Source: Mycobacterium simiae
GTDB taxonomy: Bacteria; Actinomycetota; Actinomycetes; Mycobacteriales; Mycobacteriaceae
NCBI RefSeq assembly: GCF_010727605.1
Contig: NZ_AP022568.1
Span: 1,240,001-1,304,000 of the forward strand
Reading direction: 5' to 3'
DNA length: 64,000 nucleotides
The number at the start of each line of letters is the position of its first letter. The stretch's first letter is position 1. The notes under the pieces are model-generated. The model was not told the DNA's origin and made no database searches. It saw only the letters and a program-made list of their open reading frames with translations. The translations under genes were made by a program, and so were the position numbers. Shown one piece after another: positions 45,670 to 53,327 of the stretch.

Positions 45670-46158
45670 GTGACGCTGAAAAACATTCCCCTGACCACCC
45701 TCGACGGCCGACCGACCACACTGGCCGAATTGTCCGACGGTGCAACGCTGGTCGTGAACGTCGCCTCCAAGTGCGGGCTGACACCGCAGTACACGGCGCT
45801 GGAGAAACTGGCCAAGGACTACCGCGACCGTGGTCTGACGGTCGTCGGTGTTCCGTGCAACCAGTTCATGGGCCAGGAGCCGGGCACCGCGGAGGAGATT
45901 CAGGAGTTCTGCTCGACGACCTACGGGGTCACGTTCCCTTTGCTGGCCAAGACCGACGTCAACGGCGCCGACCGCCACCCCCTCTACGCCGAGCTGACCA
46001 AGGCATCCGACGCCGCGGGCGCCGCCGGCGACATTCAGTGGAACTTCGAAAAATTCCTGCTCGCCCCGGACGGTGCGGTGGTCAACCGGTTCCGTCCGCG
46101 CACCGAGCCCGACGCGCCCGAGGTCATCGACGCCATCGAGACCGTCCTCCCCCGCTAG
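45670..46158 (+). CDS. Glutathione peroxidase family thiol peroxidase
   Basis: A 162-residue GPx-fold peroxidase. The peroxidatic Cys is in NVASKCGLTPQY, the second conserved region is GVPCNQFMGQEPGT and the catalytic Trp is in WNFEKFLL. Non-selenium bacterial GPx of this length use thioredoxin-like donors to reduce H2O2 and lipid hydroperoxides. GTG 45670 gives the standard family length. It is followed by a strong hairpin terminator. Confidence 0.92.
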   Translation: MTLKNIPLTTLDGRPTTLAELSDGATLVVNVASKCGLTPQYTALEKLAKDYRDRGLTVVGVPCNQFMGQEPGTAEEIQEFCSTTYGVTFPLLAKTDVNGADRHPLYAELTKASDAAGAAGDIQWNFEKFLLAPDGAVVNRFRPRTEPDAPEVIDAIETVLPR

Positions 46159-46174
46159 TCGACAAGTGATGCGA

Positions 46175-46202
46175 ATGGCCCCCAGGAATCTCCGGGGGCC
46201 AT
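46175..46202 (+). terminator. Rho-independent-type hairpin after GPx gene
   Basis: Arms ATGGCCCCC (46175-46183) and GGGGGCCAT (46194-46202) pair perfectly around a 10-nt loop, followed by TTTC. It lies 17 bp after the stop. Confidence 0.75.
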
Positions 46203-46298
46203 TTCGAGTAGTCGACTACGCATGCTCGGCAATGGGTACCGGCATAACTTCTCATTCGGCACCACGTCGATTCGGCAATCGGCTTTCAAGGAGGACAG

Positions 46299-46583
46299 AT
46301 GTCTCAAATCATCGGTGACCATAACCCTTTGGTGAACTTCACGCTGAATCCCGGCGCGGGTGTTCAAGTGTGGTGGACCGGGGTTGACGCCTACAACATC
46401 GGGTTTCCGTTCCCGTCAGCGGTGTGGACTCAATCCAGCCGCGTCGTCGCCGACAGTCACTCGATGGACTGGTCTCGAAGCGCCGGGCCCAGCGGAATTG
46501 TGTACACGGTGAACCTGCACGCCGAGGGCAACGGCACGGGCAGCCCGGCCGCTTTCCGAGTGCAAATTGGTCAATTGAACTGA
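46299..46583 (+). CDS. Unknown 94-residue beta-rich protein
   Basis: It has an ideal AAGGAGGACAG ribosome site before ATG. The protein starts MSQIIGDHNPLVNFTLNPG and alternates aromatic and polar residues (VQVWWTGVDAYNIGFPF, YTVNLHAEGNGTGSPAAF), suggesting a small beta-sandwich. There is no signal peptide or Cys. It is followed after 9 bp by another small gene with its own good site, so they form a two-gene unit between two hairpin terminators. I do not recognise the family. Confidence 0.75.
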   Translation: MSQIIGDHNPLVNFTLNPGAGVQVWWTGVDAYNIGFPFPSAVWTQSSRVVADSHSMDWSRSAGPSGIVYTVNLHAEGNGTGSPAAFRVQIGQLN

Positions 46584-46592
46584 GGAAGAGCC

Positions 46593-46832
46593 ATGAAACG
46601 ACTCGTTGTGAGCGACAAGAATGGACGCATCATCGCGACCGGCCCGCATCCGGAGGAAAAGCCGGACAGCCACGTGATGTACGGCTTCAACCCCCTCGAC
46701 GGACAACAGATCCACGAAATCGAGTTGCCCGACCACGTCAAGACGATCGAGCACGTCGTCGAACTACACACGACGCATCTCGTCCGGGCGGAGGGGAACA
46801 AGGCCAGGTTGGTGGCGGCAGCAGCCACCTGA
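46593..46832 (+). CDS. Unknown 79-residue protein, partner of the preceding gene
   Basis: MKRLVVSDKNGRIIATGPHPE, then DSHVMYGFNPLDGQQIHEIELP and HVKTIEHVVELHTTHLV, given as separate motifs. A GAGGAAGAG site lies 4 bp before ATG. It is hydrophilic, mixed alpha/beta in appearance, with no membrane segment and six His. It is co-transcribed with the 94-residue gene and terminated by the hairpin at 46852-46881. No family is recognised; the pair has the size of a secreted-factor/immunity or structural pair, but nothing in the sequence proves that. Confidence 0.72.
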   Translation: MKRLVVSDKNGRIIATGPHPEEKPDSHVMYGFNPLDGQQIHEIELPDHVKTIEHVVELHTTHLVRAEGNKARLVAAAAT

Positions 46833-46851
46833 CTCGTCGGCCGACATGGGA

Positions 46852-46881
46852 CGGCCCCCGGACGAATCTCCGGGGGCCGTT
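46852..46881. terminator. Bidirectional hairpin terminator between small gene pair and PPE gene
   Basis: A perfect 12-bp stem (ACGGCCCCCGGA 46852-46863 and TCCGGGGGCCGT 46870-46881) with a 6-nt loop lies between two convergent stops. Confidence 0.8.
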
Positions 46882-46884
46882 CCG

Positions 46885-48480
46885 CTAGTCGCGCCGGCTC
46901 GTCCGGTCGTCCTCGCCGTTGTCCGGATCCCAGGTGCCCGGCACCATCGGCATGCTGGGTCCGTCGCCGAATTCGTCACCGGCCAGGGTGGTCAGGCCCG
47001 CCGCGGCGGCAAATCCTTTCCGGGCCGTGCCGACAAACCCGAGGGACCCCGCGCCGCTACCGGACGCCGTCGTCGCCGGCTCCTGCCAGTCCGGGTCGAC
47101 GTCGACATTCATATCCAGATACTCGTCGCCATGCCCGCGCCGCCGCGCTCCTCGCCGGCGCCGGGCGCGCGCCGCCTGTCGTGCCGTCGCATCGGTTGGC
47201 ACCGGCGCCGAATCCGGTTCGGCTGCTTTCTTTTTCGCACCCGCCCCGGCGCTGGCGCTCAGGCCCGAGCCAAAGCCAATGCCCGGTGGCGCGATGGCAT
47301 AGGGCGGCGCGAAGCCGGGGCCGGCCGCAGCAGGTGGTGCCGACGGTGCCGCACTGGCCACCGTGCTTGCCGGGGCACTCGGCGCGGGCGCGGGCGCCGA
47401 CGCGGGAGCCGCGGCAGGCGCGGCGATCGGGGCGGTTCCCAACGCCGCCGGCAGGCTCGGCGCCGCCGCAGCGGATGGAGGCGCCGCGGCGGCGGGCGCC
47501 GGGGCGGGTGCCAGCGCGGCCAGACCCGCGAAGCCACCCAGCGCCGCAAAGGGGGCCGCGGCGAGTAGCGCGGGAACCAGAAACAGTTGCGGCTGCAGAG
47601 GCAGCCAGCTGCCGAGCTGAGCAAGATGCGTCGGCCAGTCGAACAGCATGAGATTGGTGATGAACTGAAACGCGGCCGCCGGGTTTTCCTGCAGTAGGGA
47701 CCCGAACCGTTGGAAGTCCGAAAACAGTTCCAGCGCCCGAGCCACCCACCAGAGCAGGTCCCCGGGGTTGGAGTAGGCCTCGTACGGCAGACCGTTGAGT
47801 GTCCCCTCGACCGGATCCCATTCGATGCCGACCAACCGCAGCAGCTGTGCGACGAACCGATTGAGCGGGCTGTCGAAGCCGTGCTCGTGGTCGTGGTGGT
47901 CGTCGTCTTCCTCGTGCTCGTGGTCGCGCGCGGCCGCGTCGGATCTCAGAATCTGCGGCGCCGGCTCGGTCTGCGGAGCGGCCACCAGGGCCGTCGTGGC
48001 GACGGCATCATACGTCGCCATCGTGGCGGCGGCCTGCACCCACATCCGGGCATAGTCGGCCTCGTTCACCGCGATCGGAATGGTATTGATGCCAAAGAAA
48101 TTGGTCGCGGTCAAGACGCCGTGGGTGGTGTGATTGGCCGCCAGCTCGGGCAGCGTCGGCATCGCCGCCAACGCGGCGGTGTAGGCCGCCCCCGCCGCTT
48201 CGTGCTGCGCGGCCACCGCGGCACTGTGCGTGCCGGCCTGGGCCAGCCATGCCACAAACGGAGCGTGCGCGGACGCATATGACTCTGCAGCGTTGCCCTG
48301 CCACGTCTCGGCCTGCGTCGCCGCAACCAGCGCGGCGAGTTCCTCTGCGGCCGAGAGGTATTCGGCGCTCATCGAATTCCACGCCGCGGCTGCGGCGAAC
48401 AGCGACCCCGGACCCGGTCCGCTGCTCAACAAGGCCGAGTGCACCTCCGGCGGGGAAGCCATCCAGATGGGTGCGGTCAT
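46885..48480 (-). CDS. PPE family protein with His-rich insert and PPW C-terminus (PPE3/PPE4-like)
   Basis: A 531-residue PPE protein. The N-terminal domain (~1-180) begins [18 protein letters not shown] with the Pro-Pro-Glu motif, and [13 protein letters not shown] is the conserved WxG region. A His/Asp/Glu-rich segment [16 protein letters not shown] (about residue 205) could bind zinc. A long Ala/Pro region follows, then an Arg-rich block [18 protein letters not shown] and the PPW C-terminus [10 protein letters not shown] ... PMVPGTW. Start 48480 gives the canonical PPE N-terminus. A Zur-like box lies 107 bp upstream. The pattern resembles zinc-controlled PPE proteins of the ESX-3/PPE3 group, which are exported by type VII secretion. 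Confidence 0.92.
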   Translation of the reverse strand: MTAPIWMASPPEVHSALLSSGPGPGSLFAAAAAWNSMSAEYLSAAEELAALVAATQAETWQGNAAESYASAHAPFVAWLAQAGTHSAAVAAQHEAAGAAYTAALAAMPTLPELAANHTTHGVLTATNFFGINTIPIAVNEADYARMWVQAAATMATYDAVATTALVAAPQTEPAPQILRSDAAARDHEHEEDDDHHDHEHGFDSPLNRFVAQLLRLVGIEWDPVEGTLNGLPYEAYSNPGDLLWWVARALELFSDFQRFGSLLQENPAAAFQFITNLMLFDWPTHLAQLGSWLPLQPQLFLVPALLAAAPFAALGGFAGLAALAPAPAPAAAAPPSAAAAPSLPAALGTAPIAAPAAAPASAPAPAPSAPASTVASAAPSAPPAAAGPGFAPPYAIAPPGIGFGSGLSASAGAGAKKKAAEPDSAPVPTDATARQAARARRRRGARRRGHGDEYLDMNVDVDPDWQEPATTASGSGAGSLGFVGTARKGFAAAAGLTTLAGDEFGDGPSMPMVPGTWDPDNGEDDRTSRRD

Positions 48481-48586
48481 CGTCGACAATCCCCAGTGCA
48501 TTGGGCCCTCGAGAAGGCCACTACGGCAGGCATCCTCATGACCGGCACCTCCTGGGCTGATCGGCTTGCAGACCACCGAACCCTAG

Positions 48587-48609
48587 TTGAAAACGATTGT
48601 CGTTATCAA
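48587..48609 (-). promoter_or_regulatory. Zur-like palindrome upstream of the PPE gene
   Basis: A 23-bp near-palindrome with arms TTGAAAACGA (48587-48596) and TCGTTATCAA (48600-48609), one mismatch per arm. It closely resembles mycobacterial/actinobacterial Zur boxes (TGAAAA..TTTTCA type). With the His-rich PPE downstream this predicts zinc-repressed expression. Confidence 0.6.
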
Positions 48610-48757
48610 AGCCGGTCGCCAGGCTCATAGCAAAGGCATAGAAACCGGGCGAGCACTATCCGCCGCCGCCACCGGAACTGAACCTCGAGCTGCGACAAGA
48701 GGCGTGGAAGAGACGCTTCCAACCGCGAATCCTGCTGGAAGTCCCGATACCCTGAAG

Positions 48758-48976
48758 TCAGGACTGCGGGTCGGTGCCCTCCGAATCCCGTTGCGCCTCC
48801 CAGAGTTCCCGTGCGCACGCCGCACGCCCCTGTTCAGTGTTCAAGTCATGGCGATCGATGATTGCGGTTTGCTCCTCGAATTCGCGGTAACGCCGCGGCC
48901 GCCACAGCGATCTCAGCGCGCCGACGAGCCGGGCAAGAAAAGGTGGCTTCTCGTTATTAGCTAGGTGTTGCACCAC
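48758..48976 (-). CDS. Small basic hypothetical protein
   Basis: A 72-residue protein starting (GTG) MVQHLANNEKPPFLARLVG, with LRSLWRPRRYREFEEQTAIIDRH (two motifs) and a hydrophilic end ELWEAQRDSEGTDPQS. GAAAGG lies ~10 bp upstream. Coding bias and the helical amphipathic pattern support it, but no family is recognised. It is on the same strand as the PPE gene, with the Zur-like box and 277 bp between. GTG 48973 is an alternative start. Confidence 0.5.
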   Translation of the reverse strand: MVQHLANNEKPPFLARLVGALRSLWRPRRYREFEEQTAIIDRHDLNTEQGRAACARELWEAQRDSEGTDPQS

Positions 48977-49029
48977 GGGGGTTTGCCTTTCACTAGAAAT
49001 TTCCCCCGGAAAATGCCGAATGCGGCGAT

Positions 49030-49305
49030 CTAGGTGATGGATGTGTTCAGGCAGTAATGCGCGTGGGCGATCTGCACGAACCGCTCCGCCGGAGCCCCCA
49101 CCGCAACCTCGATCGGTCCCGTCCGCCAGCGTTCAATCAACGCGGCTGCATCGGTCCGCGACCAGACCCGTTCATCGAGCAGCGCGGCGGTCGGGAACGC
49201 CCAGCCACGCAGACGCGCCCCCGAAAGGGTGTCGTCCTGGGATTGCGCCGCCGTCGTCGGCGCGTACTCCCATACTGGCTCGGCAGCGTACGCCCGAGCC
49301 TGCAT
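49030..49305 (-). CDS. Hypothetical 91-residue protein
   Basis: It begins MQARAYAAEPVWEYAPTTA after a TTGAGGACG ribosome site. The C-terminal half (GWAFPTAALLDERVWSRTDA, then ALIERWRTGPIEVAVGAPAE) looks folded and ends HAHYCLNTSIT. No domain is recognised. It is convergent with nothing, and an antitoxin remnant lies ~350 bp upstream on the opposite strand. Confidence 0.55.
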   Translation of the reverse strand: MQARAYAAEPVWEYAPTTAAQSQDDTLSGARLRGWAFPTAALLDERVWSRTDAAALIERWRTGPIEVAVGAPAERFVQIAHAHYCLNTSIT

Positions 49306-49660
49306 GGAATCGTCCTCAACCACGCGATCAATGTAACCGCCAGCACCGACCTGGGCAGCACTATTGCCCGCATTCTGATTCTGGGGGCCGCGGTCGCGGC
49401 TGCCGCGTCGGTCGCGCACACGTCGCGCTCGCCACGGCGGTGTAGCGCTGCGTCGTGGCGACCGAGGCAACCGTTGGCAAACACGACATCCCACACTCAA
49501 CCCTGACGACCACGGCATCGTCTTCACCACGCGATTCGCCGGCGGCAAAGGCGGACGCAACTGCGCCCCAAATAGACGCTGTCGCAACGATTCCCACGCT
49601 TCCTGTCGAATAATCGACCGGATCGAGGTCAACGGAGTGACTGCAGTGTCTCGTGGCTAG

Positions 49661-49798
49661 GTCCGCGTTTCCAAGCTGGAAAGCGGTGACCTGTCGCATA
49701 CCGAGCTGGGCGCCCTGCAGGCGTACATGGCCGCGCTAGGCGGACAGCTGCGCATCGTCGCCGAGTTCGGCGACAACACCGTCGAATTGACCGCTTAA
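49661..49798 (+). pseudogene. XRE-family (HigA-like) antitoxin C-terminal remnant
   Basis: After an in-frame TAG at 49658-49660 the frame reads VRVSKLESGDLSHTELGAL, then QAYMAALGGQLRIVAEFG and DNTVELTA with stop at 49796-49798. This is the recognition helix and tail of HTH antitoxins of the HigA/Rv2021c kind. The N-terminal HTH and the toxin gene are missing. In the same frame just upstream (49499-49540) is NPDDHGIVFTTRF, which vaguely recalls a tyrosine-integrase C-terminus, so the 49306-49820 stretch may be debris of an old element. Otherwise that gap holds no gene. Confidence 0.65.
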
Positions 49799-49820
49799 GC
49801 CCAGGATCCCGCCGCGACGT

Positions 49821-50282
49821 TCAGCCGATGTCGACCCAGAAAGTCAGCGCTATGGCGCCGGCTCCAGTGACGACCAACAAGATCACATCGAGTGGACGGA
49901 GGCGCGGCTGCTCCGCCGAGCCCATCCGAATCTCGCGAGCGATCAAGAACAGGGGCACCGTCACACTGATGGCGACGAAGACGCCCCCGAGTACGTAGAG
50001 CCACACGAACCGCACGCCGCGCTTCCTTGCTTCTAACACCATCAGGATGACGACGGACAGACTAAGCATCAGCGCGTCCGCAGTGATATTGCGCGACGCG
50101 GCATTGACCCTCGTGTCCTGCCAGAAAGAAAAGAAGAACGCGGCACCACTGTGCGTGTACGCGGCGGTTTGACTCCACGTCGCCCCCAGCGCAATCAGCG
50201 CGATGAGCGCGTAAACGGCGCACAGCACCTTGCGGGACGTGGGCATCGATGCTGCCGGCTGAACCTGCTCGGTTGATGTCAT
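49821..50282 (-). CDS. DUF2834-like four-TM membrane protein
   Basis: A 153-residue protein with four hydrophobic segments: VLCAVYALIALIALGATWSQ, LMLSLSVVILMVLEA, VWLYVLGGVFVAISVTVPLF and VILLVVTGAGAIALTFWV. FFFSFWQDTRVNAASRNITAD between TM1 and TM2 matches the DUF2834 pattern of an Asn/Ala-rich loop. It is probably an inner-membrane protein of unknown role. It is separated from the tRNA gene by ~200 bp with a tRNA terminator. Confidence 0.75.
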   Translation of the reverse strand: MTSTEQVQPAASMPTSRKVLCAVYALIALIALGATWSQTAAYTHSGAAFFFSFWQDTRVNAASRNITADALMLSLSVVILMVLEARKRGVRFVWLYVLGGVFVAISVTVPLFLIAREIRMGSAEQPRLRPLDVILLVVTGAGAIALTFWVDIG

Positions 50283-50432
50283 GGAGAAACGCTAGGCGAA
50301 CGCGCACCCGAAGCTGTGGGAAATGGCATCAAAATCATCAACGCCGCCACCGGAGAAACTCCTGCGCGACTTCACCCTCGACCCCGCTAGGGACTGCCAC
50401 CCAACCGGCGCGCCCCCAAAGGCCCCACACGG

Positions 50433-50463
50433 AAAAAACCCCGAACCTAACGTAGGTTCAGGG
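50433..50463 (-). terminator. Intrinsic terminator of the tRNA-fMet gene
   Basis: On the minus strand a stem of GAACCTA/TAGGTTC (50443-50449 and 50453-50459), extended by CCC/GGG, with a 3-nt loop, is followed by six T (50433-50438 on the plus strand as A6). It lies ~30 bp after the tRNA 3' end. Confidence 0.8.
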
Positions 50464-50489
50464 CTATTCCGATGTCTTGCGACACCACA

Positions 50490-50566
50490 TGGTAGCGGGG
50501 ACAGGATTCGAACCTGCGACCTCTGGGTTATGAGCCCAGCGAGCTACCGAGCTGCTCCACCCCGCG
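50490..50566 (-). tRNA. Initiator tRNA-fMet (anticodon CAT)
   Basis: A 77-nt cloverleaf with encoded CCA. The acceptor starts CGCGGGG with a C1/U72 mismatch, the D-arm has GGAGCAGCTCGGTAG, the anticodon stem has three G:C pairs around CTCATAA (the initiator hallmark), and the T-arm has GGTTCGAATCC. The mismatch at position 1 and the GGG/CCC stem mark it as initiator and not elongator Met. Confidence 0.95.
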
Positions 50567-50638
50567 TCGGTAAATGTCAGGTTACCGAACCTGGGTCAAG
50601 CCGACCAAATCGCACGCTCAGCGGGGGTTTCCGCCGGG

Positions 50639-51187
50639 TCAGTGGGTCTGCGGCCGCAGCCCGTACCGGCGCGCGATGTCGTCCATCCAGGCCGGCGAGC
50701 CGTAGGTCAGGCCGTACTTGTCGGCGAGTTGGCCGAACTCGGGCAGCTCGTGCAGCGGCTTCGCAGACGGGTTGCCGGTGTGCTCGGAGAGCAGCTCACC
50801 GAGCTCCCGGAAGTAATTCTCGAACCCGCCGGGCGTGATGATCTCGACGATGCGACCCGGCACGTTCCCGGCATTCCACATCGCGTGCATCTGGCCGCGC
50901 GGCTTGGTGATGTAACCGCCGGGCCCGAGCACCACCTCACTGTCGTCGGACCGAAAACCAATCTCCCCCGCCAACACGAACGAATGCTCGTCCTCGCGGC
51001 TGTGTCGATGCGCCGCAGAAATGAAGCCGACCTCAAACGGGTGCTCGACGATGGACACCTCGCCATTGTTGTTCTTACCGGAGAGCTTGAAGGCCGCCCC
51101 GAAACCCGGGATGGCCACGTAGTCACCCTCGCCGGGCCGCACCACCGAAATCCCGATCCGGTGCAGATCCGACATTTCGCGGATCAT
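50639..51187 (-). CDS. Cupin domain protein
   Basis: A 182-residue single-cupin protein. The metal-binding motifs are visible: HRHSREDEHSFVLAGEIGFR (motif 1) and PRGQMHAMWNAGN (motif 2). It is a small beta-barrel enzyme or regulator of unknown substrate, possibly a dioxygenase-like or isomerase protein. Its ATG overlaps the nitroreductase stop in ATGA, so it is the last gene of a four-gene operon with two HD proteins. Confidence 0.88.
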   Translation of the reverse strand: MIREMSDLHRIGISVVRPGEGDYVAIPGFGAAFKLSGKNNNGEVSIVEHPFEVGFISAAHRHSREDEHSFVLAGEIGFRSDDSEVVLGPGGYITKPRGQMHAMWNAGNVPGRIVEIITPGGFENYFRELGELLSEHTGNPSAKPLHELPEFGQLADKYGLTYGSPAWMDDIARRYGLRPQTH

Positions 51188-51867
51188 TTCGAGCTCCCGC
51201 CAGACGGCCACAACGGCTCCGGCACCTCGACACCGAACGGCTTGCCCCACCCGTTGCGTGATGAAACTTCATGCACGGGACGGCGATTGGCCGCAACCCC
51301 CCACCTGCCCAGCGGATAGCCGAGGGTCAGCATCGCCGACATCTTCCAGCCCTGCTCGACCGGAACACCCAGCAGCTCATTCACCTCGTCCTCGAAGTTA
51401 CGAAGCACCATCGTCATCACGCCGCCAACACCCTCGGCCCGGGCGGCAAGCAACGCACTCCAGATCGCCGGATAAATGTTGGCCCCGCCGAGATCGTCGA
51501 TGGCAAAGACGAAGAGCAGCAAGGGAATTTCTTCAAAATGGTCGGCCAGGTAGTCACCGGAGCCCTTCATGCGGCGCATCGTCTCGGCATGAGCGGCCGT
51601 GTCCGCGCCGGGCGCCGGCGCGGCCATGGGCCCGGCGCCGGACGCGAACTTCGCGTATTCCAGGGCGCGGGCCTGGCGGAACAGCCCGGCAAACCGGCGG
51701 ATGAGATCCCGATCGTCAACGGCGACGAAGTGCCAACGCTGAGTATTGCCCCCGTTCGGGGCGCGCACCGCCGCGTCGAGGATGCGAGCCTGAGTCTCCA
51801 GCGGAATGGGATCCGGCCGCAACCGCCGCATCATCCTGGTGGTGTAAAGCCCTTCATAGATATCCAT
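51184..51867 (-). CDS. Nitroreductase family protein
   Basis: A 227-residue FMN-dependent nitroreductase. The N-terminal IYEGLYTTRMMRRLRPDPIP has the TRxxRRxxPDPI signature, RAPNGGNTQRWHFVAV is the FMN loop, and the C-terminal TLGYPLGRWG is typical. It reduces nitro compounds, quinones or other electrophiles with NAD(P)H. It is in an operon with HD proteins upstream and a coupled cupin downstream. The whole operon diverges from a GlxA-type regulator. Confidence 0.88.
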   Translation of the reverse strand: MDIYEGLYTTRMMRRLRPDPIPLETQARILDAAVRAPNGGNTQRWHFVAVDDRDLIRRFAGLFRQARALEYAKFASGAGPMAAPAPGADTAAHAETMRRMKGSGDYLADHFEEIPLLLFVFAIDDLGGANIYPAIWSALLAARAEGVGGVMTMVLRNFEDEVNELLGVPVEQGWKMSAMLTLGYPLGRWGVAANRRPVHEVSSRNGWGKPFGVEVPEPLWPSGGSSK

Positions 51868-51899
51868 TTCGCCATTCCTCCCATCTACTCGGGTGCCCG

Positions 51900-52550
51900 C
51901 TATCCGGGCAAAGTGCTGTTGAGGACGAGGTCCACCATGCTGATCCGCTCGAAACTGGGGTCAAAGTACGCCAGCACGTCATCGTTCATCGTCCCGAACG
52001 TGGTGTCCGGCCGATGCTTCATCCCGTCGTTGAACGCGGCCAGGATCCGGTTTTTGAAGTCCGGCCGCGGATGGGCAGCGATCACCGCGGCGACCGCATC
52101 CACGCCGAGCTGCTCATGGCCGACACCGACCACATCGGTCGCGACACCGGCTGCCAGCACGGCGGTTTGAGCATCGAGGCGGGCGGGAACCTCGGGCGTG
52201 GTGTGCAACGCGATGCCGAGCCAAACCTTGTCCGCATCCGCTTGTGCCACACCATGTTCCAATAGGAAGCCGCGCGCCGCGTCGGCGCCGTCGATTTCGA
52301 AGCGCTGCATCGAGGTGCCGTAGCGGGAGCTGAGTCCGAGGTCGTGGAACATCGCCGCGACATAAAGCAGCTCTGGGTCCGGTTGCAGGCCCAGACGGCG
52401 GCCGTGCAGCGCGGCGAAGAAAAACACTCGGCGCGAATGGTGAAACAGCACGTCTTGTTCCGCGCCGCGGATGAGTTCGGTCGCCGCGCGCACCAATGCG
52501 GTGTCGGGGACGGCCACGCCGGCTACGGTTTCCATCGATCCGGTGGTCAT
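51900..52550 (-). CDS. HD-domain protein, cyanamide hydratase-like (copy 2)
   Basis: A 216-residue HD protein. HSRRVFFFAALHGRRLGL, AAMFHDLGLSSRYG and IALHTTPEVP supply the His...HD...His metal ligands. The C-terminus has MKHRPDTTFGTMNDDVLAYF. It is clearly a paralogue of the next upstream gene. Some such proteins are annotated as cyanamide hydratases or HD phosphohydrolases; the reaction here is not known. Start 52550 (MTTGSMETVAG) aligns with the paralogue. Confidence 0.87.
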   Translation of the reverse strand: MTTGSMETVAGVAVPDTALVRAATELIRGAEQDVLFHHSRRVFFFAALHGRRLGLQPDPELLYVAAMFHDLGLSSRYGTSMQRFEIDGADAARGFLLEHGVAQADADKVWLGIALHTTPEVPARLDAQTAVLAAGVATDVVGVGHEQLGVDAVAAVIAAHPRPDFKNRILAAFNDGMKHRPDTTFGTMNDDVLAYFDPSFERISMVDLVLNSTLPG

Positions 52551-52571
52551 GATCGTGTCTCGACGAGGCCG

Positions 52572-53222
52572 CTACTCGGGCCAGGTGTTGTTGAGAATGA
52601 TGTCGACGAAGTTGTCCCGGACGAACGACGGATCGAAGTGTGCGAGCACGTCGTCGTTGACGGTGCCGAAGGTGCTGTGCGGGCGATGCTTCATGCCGTC
52701 GTTGAACGCGCCCAGGATGCGCCGCTTGAAGTTCGGGCGCGGGTGAGCGGCCGTGACCGCGGCCAGCGTTTCGGGCGACAGCTCGTCGCGCTCGATGCCC
52801 AGCACGTCGGTTTCCACACCGGCGGTAACCAACGCCACTTCCGGAGCCAGGAACTCGGGAATGCCGGGGGTGGTGTGCAAGGCGATACTCAACCACACCT
52901 TGTCGGCGTCGGCCTGGTCGACATCGTGCTCCAACAAGAACTGTCGCGCCGCGTTGGCGCTGTCCACCTCGAAGCGCAGCATTGAGTTTCGGTATGGCTC
53001 GGTGATGCCCAGATCGTGGAACATCGCCCCGGCGTACAGCAACTCCAGATTCGGCTCGAGCCCGCGTCGCTGGCCCTGCAGCGCGCCGAACAGGAACACC
53101 CGACGGGAGTGGTCGAACAGCAAGTCATTCTCGGCATCCCGGATGTACGCGGTGATCTCGCGTACCAGCGGCGTCTCGGGTATGGCGATGCCGGCGATGG
53201 TGTCAGCGGATTGAGTGGTCAT
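52572..53222 (-). CDS. HD-domain protein, cyanamide hydratase-like (copy 1)
   Basis: A 216-residue paralogue of the following gene. FDHSRRVFLFGALQGQRRGL, AGAMFHDLGITEPYRNSM and IALHTTPGIP are the metal-binding motifs, and DGMKHRPHSTFGTVNDDVLA is shared. The start is at 53222, with AAGGAGG eight bases upstream; a longer frame lacks a site. It is the first gene of the HD-HD-nitroreductase-cupin operon, divergent from the AraC/GlxA-type regulator by 105 bp, which likely controls it. Confidence 0.88.
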   Translation of the reverse strand: MTTQSADTIAGIAIPETPLVREITAYIRDAENDLLFDHSRRVFLFGALQGQRRGLEPNLELLYAGAMFHDLGITEPYRNSMLRFEVDSANAARQFLLEHDVDQADADKVWLSIALHTTPGIPEFLAPEVALVTAGVETDVLGIERDELSPETLAAVTAAHPRPNFKRRILGAFNDGMKHRPHSTFGTVNDDVLAHFDPSFVRDNFVDIILNNTWPE

Positions 53223-53327
53223 GAGTGCGCCTCCTTGTCGGGCCTGGTAGCTAGTGTGCGACCGCTCATACCATTCGACCCCAGTCGTTCGGGCCGTCTT
53301 TTCCACAGAAAGCGACACAATGGCTTC

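Noticed and set aside
48587..48964. 125-codon plus-strand open frame starting at the Zur-like box
   Set aside because: No ribosome site or domain; it is antisense to the better supported small gene at 48758-48976.
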